From Aquiflexum balticum DSM 16537 (GTDB taxonomy: Bacteria; Bacteroidota; Bacteroidia; Cytophagales; Cyclobacteriaceae), in the NCBI RefSeq assembly GCF_900176595.1, contig NZ_LT838813.1, positions 2,370,001 to 2,434,000 on the forward strand: 64,000 bases of DNA, read 5' to 3'. A program made the position numbers and the translations under genes. The notes under the pieces were generated by a model, which did no database searches, was not told where the DNA came from, and saw only the letters and a list, made by a program, of their open reading frames with translations. The first letter of the stretch is position 1, and each line of letters opens with the position of its first letter. Below, piece by piece: positions 26,426-34,639 of the stretch.

Positions 26426-27455
26426 CGGCATCGGCCCTGAAGTAATTGCACAGGCAGTTAAAGTAGTAAATGCTGTCGCCAAAAAATTCAATCACAAAAT
26501 TACATTTGAGGAAGCACCTGTAGGAGCAACGGCTATTGATCTGACAGGAGATCCATATCCTGATTCCACCCATCAGGTTTGCCTGAGGGCTGATGCCGTT
26601 CTTTTTGGAGCCATTGGTGATCCAAAGTATGACAATGATCCTAAGGCAAAGGTCAGGCCTGAACAGGGTCTTTTATCCATGAGGAAGCAATTGGGTTTGT
26701 TTGCTAACGTGAGACCGACTTTTACTTTCCCATCTTTGATCCATAAATCTCCTTTGAGATTGGAAAGGGTGGAGGGAGTTGATTTCGTTTTCTTCAGGGA
26801 ACTGACAGGGGGGATTTACTTTGGAGAACCTAGAGGAAGAAATGAACAAGGTACCAAAGCTTTTGATACCAATGTCTATACCAAAGAGGAAATCACCCGA
26901 TTGGCAAGAATGGGTTTTGAGGCCGCACAAAAGAGAAGAAAATTACTCACCTGCGTGGATAAAGCCAATGTCTTGGCAACTTCAAGACTATGGAGGGAAA
27001 CCGTACAGGAATTGGCACCTGAGTATCCTGATGTGAAGGTGGAATATGAATTTGTGGATGCCGTGGCCATGCGCTTGATCCAATGGCCAAAGGCCTATGA
27101 TGTGTTGATCACAGAAAATCTTTTTGGAGATATTCTGACAGATGAGGCATCTGTGATTTCCGGTTCTATGGGACTGATGCCATCGGCTTCCTTAGGTACC
27201 GAGAACAAGCTATTTGAACCCATCCATGGTTCTTATCCACAAGCTGCGGGAAAAGATATTGCCAACCCATTGGCAACCGTGTTATCCGCGGCCATGATGT
27301 TTGATTATGCTTTCGATCTCAAAGCTGAGGCACAAGCCATCTCAGATGTCGTCAATAAGTCCTTGGCAGCAGGTATCGTTACAGAGGATATTGCTGAAGG
27401 CGGAAAAGCCTTTAAAACTTCGGAAGTAGGCGATTGGTTAGCGGAGAATGTTTAG
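26394..27455 (+). CDS. leuB: 3-isopropylmalate dehydrogenase
   Basis: A 353-residue NAD-dependent beta-decarboxylating dehydrogenase, the last gene of the operon. The start [17 protein letters not shown] is the classic N-terminus; the substrate-binding arginines are in [16 protein letters not shown], and the metal-binding region is [14 protein letters not shown]. The ATG at 26394 (or 26400) is used rather than the far upstream TTG at 26316, since those extra residues would lie inside cimA and are not conserved. The overlap with cimA suggests translational coupling. Confidence 0.96.
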   Translation: MEMNIALLPGDGIGPEVIAQAVKVVNAVAKKFNHKITFEEAPVGATAIDLTGDPYPDSTHQVCLRADAVLFGAIGDPKYDNDPKAKVRPEQGLLSMRKQLGLFANVRPTFTFPSLIHKSPLRLERVEGVDFVFFRELTGGIYFGEPRGRNEQGTKAFDTNVYTKEEITRLARMGFEAAQKRRKLLTCVDKANVLATSRLWRETVQELAPEYPDVKVEYEFVDAVAMRLIQWPKAYDVLITENLFGDILTDEASVISGSMGLMPSASLGTENKLFEPIHGSYPQAAGKDIANPLATVLSAAMMFDYAFDLKAEAQAISDVVNKSLAAGIVTEDIAEGGKAFKTSEVGDWLAENV

Positions 27456-27524
27456 AGATTTGAGACGTTGGATTTGAGATTGAAGATGTAAGACACAAGG
27501 CAAAAGATACAAGACGCAAGACAT
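27455..27524. repeat. Degenerate 7-base repeat tract after leuB
   Basis: It begins at the leuB stop codon. In 7-base units it reads GAGACGT, TGGATTT, GAGATTG, AAGATGT, AAGACAC, AAGGCAA, AAGATAC, AAGACGC, AAGACAT after an initial AGATTT. The purine-rich strand is the coding strand. Confidence 0.7.
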
Positions 27525-27565
27525 ATCCTTGGTTTGATGGATTGCTACTTGAATTTTCTTGTCCT

Positions 27566-27636
27566 TGTCATTTCGACCATAGGGAGAAATCTGTTAGCCT
27601 TGATGTTTACAGAGTTCTCCTGTTGTCGAGGTGGCA
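27566..27636. repeat. Dispersed-repeat hairpin (GTCATTTCGA...GAGAAATCTG type)
   Basis: GTCATTTCGACCATAGGGAG followed by AAATCTGTTA forms an imperfect long hairpin with the inverted partner ending GTCGAGGTGGC. Matching arms are TCGAC/GTCGA, AGGAGAA/TTCTCCT and TCTGT/ACAGA (590-594 with 609-613). The left arm closely resembles a motif I have seen repeated between genes in many Bacteroidota genomes. It may also help to end the ilv-leu transcript, but has no T-run directly after it. Confidence 0.6.
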
Positions 27637-27765
27637 AAGATAAGTTTATCGCAAATTTTTAATGCTGTATTTGGATCAAGAGTAACATTGGCCTATACTT
27701 TGTCATTTCGTTAGTTAATAAATCATCCTTGAGTACAAAAATAGTTGTTCAATACAATATCTTAA

Positions 27766-27800
27766 ATCAAAAACCCCGGTAACTCAAGCTACCAGGGTTT
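27766..27800 (-). terminator. Terminator for the minus-strand surface lipoprotein gene
   Basis: AAACCC (27771-27776) pairs with GGGTTT (27795-27800), and GGTA (27778-27781) with TACC (27790-27793). On the minus strand the stem is followed by TTTTTGATT. It lies 26 bases after the stop codon at 27827. Confidence 0.6.
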
Positions 27801-27826
27801 GGTTGTCTAATGGTTAAATGTTTCTG

Positions 27827-29377
27827 TTAATCTGCAATTGGGCAATCTATCTTTCTTTCTATATCTCCATGAACAAAGTAGAAGCCTGTATCCGGAACAC
27901 GTATTGTTGCGGTGTTACTTTGTAAAGCTCCGCTGAACCCACTGAATTGTGTAAATTGAGTATTAGAAGCGAAAACTTTAAGCGCACCGCTTACGATGTT
28001 GCCATCAGCATCTTGTGCAAATCTAAAACCTGGATCAAGGGTAACAGTTATTGTTCTAAAGCCTCCATCAGGACCAGAAATGGTAACACTACCTGCTTTT
28101 TCCAGTTGCCTGCCATAAACCAGATCAACTCCAGTTATTAATTCACCTCTAGTATTCCACTGAAACCAGGTGGCTGGACGCCTATTAGTAAATGCATTGC
28201 CTCTACCAGTAGCAGATTCATCATCATAGCATTCCCTTGTGCAAGGTCTTAATGTTAAAGTAACCATGGTCCTTGTTGCACTTACGCATTCTGTTTCGTC
28301 ATTTACAGCCTCAGCATAGAAAGTCGCTGTTTGAACCTCGTCTCCGGAAGGATCATATACCAAGGAAGGATCTGTAACCACATTACCACCCGTTGGGGCA
28401 TCATACCATACGATGCTGACTCCATCTGGAACATCTTTAACCGTAGCTGTAAGTTTACTAAAATCACAGACTTCCTCATCCTGATCTCCACCAGTTGGTG
28501 GGCCAGGCAAAGGATTGATAGTCAAGGTGGCGGCATTTGACATTTCACTTGAACAACCGTTTACAAAAGCTGCATAATAGTCAATAGAGCCCACTTCATC
28601 CAATATTGGTTCTTCACCTTCTCCAAGTGCTACATATTCACCATTAACTTTTTTGTACCATTGTAGTGTATATCCCTCCGGAATCGTAACACCATCCGCC
28701 AATGTGGCTCTCAGTACCAAGTCTTCCACAAAACATTCCTCATCACCTTCCACTATTGGAGCATCAGGCTTTTCCTCCAAGGTATAGCAAAAACGAAGGT
28801 TACTTAATGAAGCAGCACCGCCACTACCACCAGCGCCAGGAGAAGCCAATCCAGAATCACCACTAACATCTCCTTCATAGAAATAAACATTGGCATCATT
28901 ACCACCTTTAACAACAGCTGCAACATATTTAACGCAATATCCTTCTGGAACTTCTATGCTCCATGAAACAAAAGTTCCATCTGTAGTGGCAGTAAGTAAA
29001 CCAAATGTGGCGGTATTGTTTGTGAATGGTGTATTTATTTGTTCAAACGAATTTTCAAAAGAACCGATGCCGTATGCAGTTGCTACTTCATCACAAGTTC
29101 TATTGCCACCACCACTTGTACCGGTTATGATGTATGGTGTTATCCCTCCATCTGAAACTGGTTCCGAAGCAGTTCCTTTTCCTTCTAAAGGAACCCGCGC
29201 ATTCTCCAATCCTAATCCATAAGGATCCATACTAAATGCGGAGGCTAATTCCTCAGCATTTTCCAGATTAACATCATCAGGCCCTTGGGCCTCAAATTGA
29301 GAGCATGCCACCATAAAGGCGACGAGTGCCAGCATCCAAACCTTGTTCAGATTGCCGGCGATTGAAAAGTTTCTCAT
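27827..29377 (-). CDS. Surface lipoprotein with Ig-like repeats
   Basis: A 516-residue predicted lipoprotein. The start MRNFSIAGNLNKVWMLALVA runs into a lipobox VAC at about residue 25, followed by SQFEAQGPDD. The mature region (about 75-200) has Gly/Ser-rich segments, then two Ig-like domains of the type common in Cytophagales adhesins (AATLTINPLPGPP marks the end of the first, TRTMVTLTLRPC the second), and a C-terminal beta-rich module containing GRQLEKAGSVTISGPDGGF. No T9SS sorting domain is seen. Function is unknown; adhesion or cell-surface binding is a guess. The ORF could start at 29410, but 29377 begins the signal peptide. Confidence 0.7.
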   Translation of the reverse strand: MRNFSIAGNLNKVWMLALVAFMVACSQFEAQGPDDVNLENAEELASAFSMDPYGLGLENARVPLEGKGTASEPVSDGGITPYIITGTSGGGNRTCDEVATAYGIGSFENSFEQINTPFTNNTATFGLLTATTDGTFVSWSIEVPEGYCVKYVAAVVKGGNDANVYFYEGDVSGDSGLASPGAGGSGGAASLSNLRFCYTLEEKPDAPIVEGDEECFVEDLVLRATLADGVTIPEGYTLQWYKKVNGEYVALGEGEEPILDEVGSIDYYAAFVNGCSSEMSNAATLTINPLPGPPTGGDQDEEVCDFSKLTATVKDVPDGVSIVWYDAPTGGNVVTDPSLVYDPSGDEVQTATFYAEAVNDETECVSATRTMVTLTLRPCTRECYDDESATGRGNAFTNRRPATWFQWNTRGELITGVDLVYGRQLEKAGSVTISGPDGGFRTITVTLDPGFRFAQDADGNIVSGALKVFASNTQFTQFSGFSGALQSNTATIRVPDTGFYFVHGDIERKIDCPIAD

Positions 29378-29410
29378 AAGTGTTGAATTGGTGTTTAATG
29401 TTATAATCAA

Positions 29411-29814
29411 ATCTACTAAAAATTATAAAAAACAAAAAATAGTATTTAATATGCAAAAATAATATATTGAAAACTATAAAAATTTTAAATATGATTTTTA
29501 AAGGGGAAAATAATATTGTGATGAGTTCTTTTTTAAAGAATAATTTTTTTATAATAATAAACAGATTAATTTTAATTTTTTTAATAATTATTAGTTTTAA
29601 AAAAACATCATTTTTATTGATAAAAATCATAATAAATCTTTATCAATAAAAAAATAAAAAGATAGAAGGATTTTAATAATTCGGTTTTTCAAAGACTTTG
29701 GGATTTTTAACCAAATTTTAACTTTCATATTTAGTCAATTGTCTTTGAATTTTTCAATTTGAGAATATCGTTCTACTTTTATTGACCTAAACAAATACTT
29801 CCCCCAATCCTTTA
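29411..29814. other. Extremely AT-rich intergenic region
   Basis: Of the 240 bases at 29401-29640 I count 28 G or C, about 12 percent. Long A and T runs dominate. A 112-codon frame on the minus strand here is an artefact of composition (nearly all Ile, Lys, Phe, Leu and Asn). It presumably carries the promoters of the divergent lipoprotein and truA genes, though no full consensus was found. Confidence 0.6.
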
Positions 29815-30615
29815 ATGCGGTCCCGACCTTTTACTTACCTATTTTATATTCAATACCTCGGGACAGGTTATCACGGGTGGCAAAAACAGACCGGCGTCAA
29901 AACTATTCAAGGGACTTTGGAAAAAGCCTTCCGGTTTATCCTCAGGCATGAAGATTCTATCATCCTCGGTGCAAGCAGGACAGATGCCGGAGTGTCTTGT
30001 AACAGGGGAGCTTTCGAATTATTTCTCAAACATGAAATGCCATTTGATCTTCTTGATGCTGTCAATGCAATATTACCCTCGGATATCAGATTATTGGAAG
30101 TTCAACCGGCTCCATCCCATTTCAATATCATTCAGGATGTAGCTTACAAGGAATATCATTACAACTTTGCTTTCGGGGAGAAGTTCCATCCTTTTGCAGC
30201 AGCAAATTTGGCCTATTTTGTAGGATATCCGGATATTGGATTAATGAAGTTAGGGGCTAAGTTGTTTCAAGGAAAGCACAACTTTCAAAGCTATTGTTCA
30301 ATTGATAAAGTGAGCGATGACTATTTCAGGGAAATTATAGAGGCGGATATTATCCAACATGCCAATGCAGGATTGGGATTGATTCCCAAGCAGGCATATA
30401 CCTTCATAGTAAAAGGAAAGGGATTCTTACGGTATCAAATCCGGAAGATGATTACGGTACTGATTGAATTGGGATTGGGAAATTTAAGCTTGGAAGAAAT
30501 TGCGCAGTCATTGAAAAAACCTGAACTCCAAAACATTCCCATACATGCCCCTGCAAATGGTCTGGTTCTCGAAAAAGTCGAATTTATCAAAAAGGTTGAT
30601 TCTTTGGGCCTTTAA
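29815..30615 (+). CDS. truA: tRNA pseudouridine(38-40) synthase
   Basis: A 266-residue TruA, which makes pseudouridine at positions 38-40 in the anticodon arm. The catalytic aspartate is D57 in GASRTDAGV, and the opening FYIQYLGTGYHGWQKQTGVKTIQG and the later RYQIRKMI motif are typical. Length is normal. It is convergent with fabI and shares the intergenic space holding the fabI terminator. Confidence 0.95.
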   Translation: MRSRPFTYLFYIQYLGTGYHGWQKQTGVKTIQGTLEKAFRFILRHEDSIILGASRTDAGVSCNRGAFELFLKHEMPFDLLDAVNAILPSDIRLLEVQPAPSHFNIIQDVAYKEYHYNFAFGEKFHPFAAANLAYFVGYPDIGLMKLGAKLFQGKHNFQSYCSIDKVSDDYFREIIEADIIQHANAGLGLIPKQAYTFIVKGKGFLRYQIRKMITVLIELGLGNLSLEEIAQSLKKPELQNIPIHAPANGLVLEKVEFIKKVDSLGL

Positions 30616-30650
30616 TGTTAATTCTGACACTGATGATGATGATTTTTTCC

Positions 30651-30676
30651 CACAAAAAAAGAGGGTTAAACCCTCT
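30651..30676 (-). terminator. Intrinsic terminator of fabI
   Basis: AGAGGG (30660-30665) pairs with CCCTCT (30671-30676) around TTAAA; the full match is eight bases per arm. On the minus strand the stem is followed by seven Ts (complement of the A-run at 30654-30660). It lies about 28 bases after the fabI stop. Confidence 0.8.
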
Positions 30677-30703
30677 CTAATTTTCGGTCTTCTAAGCTGC
30701 TCC

Positions 30704-31519
30704 CTACAAATCCCTGAACTGCTCCATCAATTCCTCTGAGATGCCTGTTGTGGAGTATCCGCCATCATGGAAGAGGTTCTGCATGGTGACATATCTAGTG
30801 AGGTCTGAAAACATGGTGATGATATAATCCGCACAAGCCTCAGCTGAAGCATTACCTAATGGGGACATGGATTCAGCAAAATTGTAGAAGGCGTCAAACC
30901 CGCCGATTCCTGTTCCTGCTGTAGTTTTGGTCGGTGATTGGGAAATAGTATTTACCCTTACTTTCTTCAATTTACCATATCTGTAGCCATATCCTCTGGC
31001 AATACTTTCCAATAAAGCTTTGGCATCAGCCATATCTGTATAAAAAGGATAAACCCTTTGTGCAGCGATGTATGACAAACCGAGAATGGAGCCCCATTCA
31101 TTCATTATATCCATTTTCTCGGCGATATGCATCATTTTGTGAAAAGAAATAGCGGATACATCATAGGATTTATTAACCCAATCATAGTTCAGATCGCCAT
31201 AGGATCGGCCTTTTCGGATGTTGGGTGACATGCCTATCGAATGCAACAAAAAGTCAAAATTTCCACCCAAATATTCCTTTGATTCGGCATATAATTTTTC
31301 AATATCTTCCAAGGAAGTGGCATCGGCAGGAATAATAATAGTATTGCAATGTTCTGCCAATTCTTTGATAGCCCCCATTCTCATCGCAATTGGCGCATTG
31401 GTCAGTACAAACTTCGCACCTTGTTCGTGAGCTTTCAAAGCAGCTTTCCAAGCAATGGAGTTTTCATCTAAGGCTCCTGTGATGATTCCTAGCTTTCCTT
31501 TCAATAAATTCTCAGGCAT
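30704..31519 (-). CDS. fabI: Enoyl-[acyl-carrier-protein] reductase (NADH)
   Basis: A 271-residue FabI, which catalyses the last reduction in each cycle of fatty-acid elongation. The nucleotide-binding loop (GIITGALDENSIAWKAA) replaces the usual SDR motif, as in other FabI proteins. The catalytic pair is Y160 and K167 in PFYTDMADAKALLES, with Y150 ahead of it, and the Y-x6-K spacing is diagnostic. It is a single gene with its own terminator; the upstream gap carries a heptad tract rather than another gene. Confidence 0.95.
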   Translation of the reverse strand: MPENLLKGKLGIITGALDENSIAWKAALKAHEQGAKFVLTNAPIAMRMGAIKELAEHCNTIIIPADATSLEDIEKLYAESKEYLGGNFDFLLHSIGMSPNIRKGRSYGDLNYDWVNKSYDVSAISFHKMMHIAEKMDIMNEWGSILGLSYIAAQRVYPFYTDMADAKALLESIARGYGYRYGKLKKVRVNTISQSPTKTTAGTGIGGFDAFYNFAESMSPLGNASAEACADYIITMFSDLTRYVTMQNLFHDGGYSTTGISEELMEQFRDL

Positions 31520-31571
31520 AATATATCGTTTTGGTTGGTTTTAAATCAAAGGGTAAAAATAGGGAAAAATT

Positions 31572-31705
31572 TAAGATTTGAGAGGGGAGGGGAGAGATTT
31601 GAGATGAGAGATGCGAGGATTAGATTCAAGAGCCAAGAGCCAAGAGCCAAGATACAAGAACCAAGAGGGTTTGAATAGAGATTTCAGAAAGAGATGAGAG
31701 ATGAT
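31572..31705. repeat. Degenerate 7-base repeat tract upstream of fabI
   Basis: Purine-rich tract in a 7-base phase: GAGATTT, GAGATGA, GAGATGC, then AGAGCCA three times, AGATACA, AGAACCA, AGAGGGT, with GAGATTT again near 31677. No unique spacers, so it is not a CRISPR. Same type as the tracts at 27455, 63837 and, in pyrimidine/A form, 24767. Confidence 0.8.
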
Positions 31706-31725
31706 GGGGTGCCATCATTGCGATT

Positions 31726-31956
31726 CCCCAATATTTATAAAATGTTGATTACTACCAATGATAGAATTCTGATTTGCCCCTCGGCAAGCTCGGGGAACGG
31801 AGAATCTGGTTAATAAAGGTGGGGGTGGGAAAAGCGGCGGCGCCGCTTTTCCCACCCCCACCTCTCAACTAGACGACCCCGGTGGCCGAGCTTGCCGAGG
31901 CCAGATGGGTTTAACCTGATGTCATTCCTTTTCTTAAGATTTTCAAAATATTGGGG
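31726..31956. repeat. Three-level nested palindrome with a 23-bp perfect core
   Basis: The core is a perfect inverted repeat: 31817-31839 pairs base for base with 31841-31863 around one central G, from AGGTGGGGGTGGGAAAAGCG inward. Around it, CCTCGGCAAGCTCGG (31779-31793) pairs exactly with CCGAGCTTGCCGAGG (31886-31900). Further out, CCCCAATATTT (31726-31736) pairs exactly with AAATATTGGGG (31946-31956). The core is far richer in GC than its neighbours. No open frame covers it. It lies between fabI (upstream side) and the recN 3' end, and is long and precise enough to be a mobile-element remnant (MITE-like) or a cruciform-forming element. Confidence 0.85.
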
Positions 31957-32001
31957 ACTCGGGAAGACGCCTGAATCAAATAGCGCATCTTAAACACCTC
32001 C

Positions 32002-33654
32002 CTACCTCTCCAACAACTCCCTAGCATTTTCAAATGCTGTATTGGATGGATTTTCTCCGGCTATCATTTTGGCAATTTCGAGGATTCTTTCCTCTCCTTG
32101 GAGCAATTTGATCTTGCTGATGGTTTTTTCGGAACTGTTGTCTTTATAAACAAAATAATGCTGATTGCCTTTTGCGGCCACTTGGGGGAGGTGACTGATA
32201 CAGATTACCTGATGTTTTTTGGCAATATCCTGCATCATGCGTACCATTTGAAGTGCTACCTCTCCGGAGACTCCTGTGTCTATTTCATCAAAAATAAGAG
32301 TAGGAAGAGCCATTTTATCAGCCATAATGTATTTGATGGCAAAAATCAAACGGGAAAATTCACCGCCTGAGGCCACTTGTTTTAAGGCTTGAGGTTTGAC
32401 ACCCTTGTTGGCTGAAAAAAGAATGTCGATTTTATCCAGACCGTTTTTTGTGGGACTGGTTTTTTCATGGGAGAAATCGATTTGGGCGTTCTCCATTCCA
32501 AGTTGGTGTAATAAGGAAGCAAGTTGATTTGAAAAAGGAAGAAATGCTGACATCCTTTTTTTTGACAGTGCATCTCCCTTTTCCATTAATTCCTTTTCTG
32601 CAAGTTCCTTTTCTTTTTGAAGTTTTTCCAAAGCATCATCCAAGTTTTCTACCTGAAATACCTTGTCTGCTAATTCTTTTTCCAACTCCATCAATCCCTC
32701 AACAGAATCGACCCCGTGTTTTTGTTGTAAGTGATATATTTTGCTTAATCTTTCCCTTACAATTTCCAGTTTTTCAAAATCCACTTCAATGAGCCCATCT
32801 TCTTCTTCCATACTTTCGGCAATATCCTTCAACTCTATCAAAACACTTTTGAATCTTTCCCCATAAGGTTCGAATTTATGAGCAAATCTTGTCAATTGCT
32901 GAATACTTTGATTGGCCGACGCCAAAGTCTTTAATCCACCGAACTCCTCATCATTCAACTGGGAAAGTATTTCCTGTATTTTGGATTTAATATCCTCAGC
33001 ATTTTCCAGGATCTCCTGTTCATTTTCCAAATCCAATTGTTCACCTTCCACCAATCGGAGGACCGAAAGCTCTTCCAATTGGAATTTATTGAAATCAGCT
33101 TCTTTCTTTAATTCCAAGGCTTCCAGAGACAATTTATCCAAAGATTTTTTAGCAGCTTGAAATTTTAAGTAGGACAAAAGGTATGCATCATGTTCAGTTT
33201 TATTCGATGAAAAAGCGTCTACCAATCCGAGTTGGTATTCCCCATCCCCCAAAAGCAGGTTATCGTGCTGGGAATGAATATCCATAAGATACTTACCCAA
33301 ATCTTTGAGGGTTTCCAATCTTACAGGCGTATCATTGATAAATGCCCGGGATTTTCCTGAAGGGCTTATTTCTCTTCGAATGATTGATTCCTTTTCAAAG
33401 TCCAGGTCTTCATTCTTGAAAAAATCCTCCAGCCCATAATCCTGAATGGAGAAATTCCCTTCTACCACACATTTTTTGTCAGTATCGAGCAGAGTCTTAA
33501 TATCTGCTCTGTTTCCCAACAAAAGTCCTACTGCACCAAGCATAATGGATTTACCCGCACCTGTTTCACCAGTAATCATATTCAGATATGGACTGGGCTC
33601 CATTTCTAAATTTTGAATCAGTGCATAGTTTGCAATGGTGAGGGATTTGAGCAT
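32002..33654 (-). CDS. recN: DNA repair protein RecN
   Basis: A 550-residue SMC-like ATPase for double-strand break repair. Walker A is GETGAGKS (residues 29-36), the ABC signature region is VASGGEFSRLIFAIKYI near 430, and Walker B is LIFDEIDTGVSG. The middle, about 160-370, is coiled coil. Length is normal. The gene has its own promoter within the end of the DUF4835 gene and is last in the bamD-rpoZ-coaBC-DUF4835-recN series. Confidence 0.95.
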   Translation of the reverse strand: MLKSLTIANYALIQNLEMEPSPYLNMITGETGAGKSIMLGAVGLLLGNRADIKTLLDTDKKCVVEGNFSIQDYGLEDFFKNEDLDFEKESIIRREISPSGKSRAFINDTPVRLETLKDLGKYLMDIHSQHDNLLLGDGEYQLGLVDAFSSNKTEHDAYLLSYLKFQAAKKSLDKLSLEALELKKEADFNKFQLEELSVLRLVEGEQLDLENEQEILENAEDIKSKIQEILSQLNDEEFGGLKTLASANQSIQQLTRFAHKFEPYGERFKSVLIELKDIAESMEEEDGLIEVDFEKLEIVRERLSKIYHLQQKHGVDSVEGLMELEKELADKVFQVENLDDALEKLQKEKELAEKELMEKGDALSKKRMSAFLPFSNQLASLLHQLGMENAQIDFSHEKTSPTKNGLDKIDILFSANKGVKPQALKQVASGGEFSRLIFAIKYIMADKMALPTLIFDEIDTGVSGEVALQMVRMMQDIAKKHQVICISHLPQVAAKGNQHYFVYKDNSSEKTISKIKLLQGEERILEIAKMIAGENPSNTAFENARELLER

Positions 33655-33678
33655 TTTTTGGTTTAATATTCAGAAAAA

Positions 33679-33711
33679 CAAACTTAACAAAAATGTCCTT
33701 AACCTTTCAAA
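33679..33711 (-). promoter_or_regulatory. Predicted promoter of recN
   Basis: On the minus strand TTTG (33711-33708), a 21-base spacer and TAAGTTTG (33686-33679) match the Bacteroidota consensus exactly. Transcription would start about 18 bases ahead of the recN ATG. It overlaps the last codons of the DUF4835 gene. Confidence 0.6.
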
Positions 33712-34613
33712 AGATCGTTGTATCTCCTTGAATTATTAGGATCAAGCCGTAAAAGCAATTCTACAGCCTGAGTTCGGATTTCTTTGGGTGCATTTTTCAG
33801 TATCTTACTGATTTCATCGCTTTTGGCGTCAATAAATGCAATGGTGAAGATGCTGTTGGGTTGGGCTTCATTTGCTTCAGCCACCAACTTTATGGCCTGA
33901 AGTATATTCTGATATCCTTCTTCAGGATTTGTCAGAATAACATCCATTCCTTTTCTGTGGTAAAGGTAGATTGCCTCTCTGATACTGCTGAAAACAGAGG
34001 AAGTATATATATCATTGATCAGCCAATACCGGTTTCTCCTGTCATTAGGGCTAGGTCCCCATCCCGGTCTGGGAGATTGCTGGGCGTTATTGACGATTGT
34101 GTTGGCTATTTCAAAATATGGATCGCCCCCTCTTAAGGAAAAGCTGTCATAATCAAATCCTAATGAAATATAGGCATAGTATGCAAGCAGAGAGCTGATG
34201 TTATTTAAAAATGAGAAGCGGTTGAACTCAAGAGGCTGGGATTGAAGAAATTCAAAAGACCAGTTCCGGTCAATAAAATTCATGACCAAGCTCTCATAAT
34301 TTGTGCCATAGATTGGTCTGACAGTCTGAATCTGTACGGTAGCATTGTAAAACCCAACTTGAGGCATGTCACTGATGGTAATCAATAAATTGCCTTTGAT
34401 TCTTTCATTGGGTTGAAATTTGTCATTTGTCCATGATCTGCCATTTAAGAACTGTTCAAAATTGACTTTCATGTCTGTAAAAATTGCAGTCTCTTGGGTC
34501 CTTGCCCTGTCGCTGTTAATAATTACTGTGAAATTCAGTTCCTGACTGAAACCTGAAAGATTGCAGAGAAAAAATAAAAACAAAACAAATATTATCCTCA
34601 CGTTGAATTTCAT
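33699..34613 (-). CDS. DUF4835 family protein
   Basis: A 304-residue secreted or periplasmic protein of the Bacteroidota-specific DUF4835 family, function unknown. The signal peptide is IIFVLFLFFLCNLSGFSQ (cut before ELNF). The mature sequence begins ELNFTVIINSDRARTQETAIF, as in other members. The family is regularly found near coaBC and recN, as here. The 26-base gap to coaBC suggests cotranscription. Confidence 0.88.
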   Translation of the reverse strand: MKFNVRIIFVLFLFFLCNLSGFSQELNFTVIINSDRARTQETAIFTDMKVNFEQFLNGRSWTNDKFQPNERIKGNLLITISDMPQVGFYNATVQIQTVRPIYGTNYESLVMNFIDRNWSFEFLQSQPLEFNRFSFLNNISSLLAYYAYISLGFDYDSFSLRGGDPYFEIANTIVNNAQQSPRPGWGPSPNDRRNRYWLINDIYTSSVFSSIREAIYLYHRKGMDVILTNPEEGYQNILQAIKLVAEANEAQPNSIFTIAFIDAKSDEISKILKNAPKEIRTQAVELLLRLDPNNSRRYNDLLKG

Positions 34614-34639
34614 CTTTAAAGATAACGATAATTCAATAC

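Noticed and set aside
29292-29630. 112-codon minus-strand frame in the AT-rich region.
   Set aside because: Composition artefact of long A and T runs; it overlaps the start of the lipoprotein gene.
31572-31705. Repeat tract considered as a CRISPR array.
   Set aside because: Units are 7 bases long, degenerate, and without spacers; no cas genes are near.
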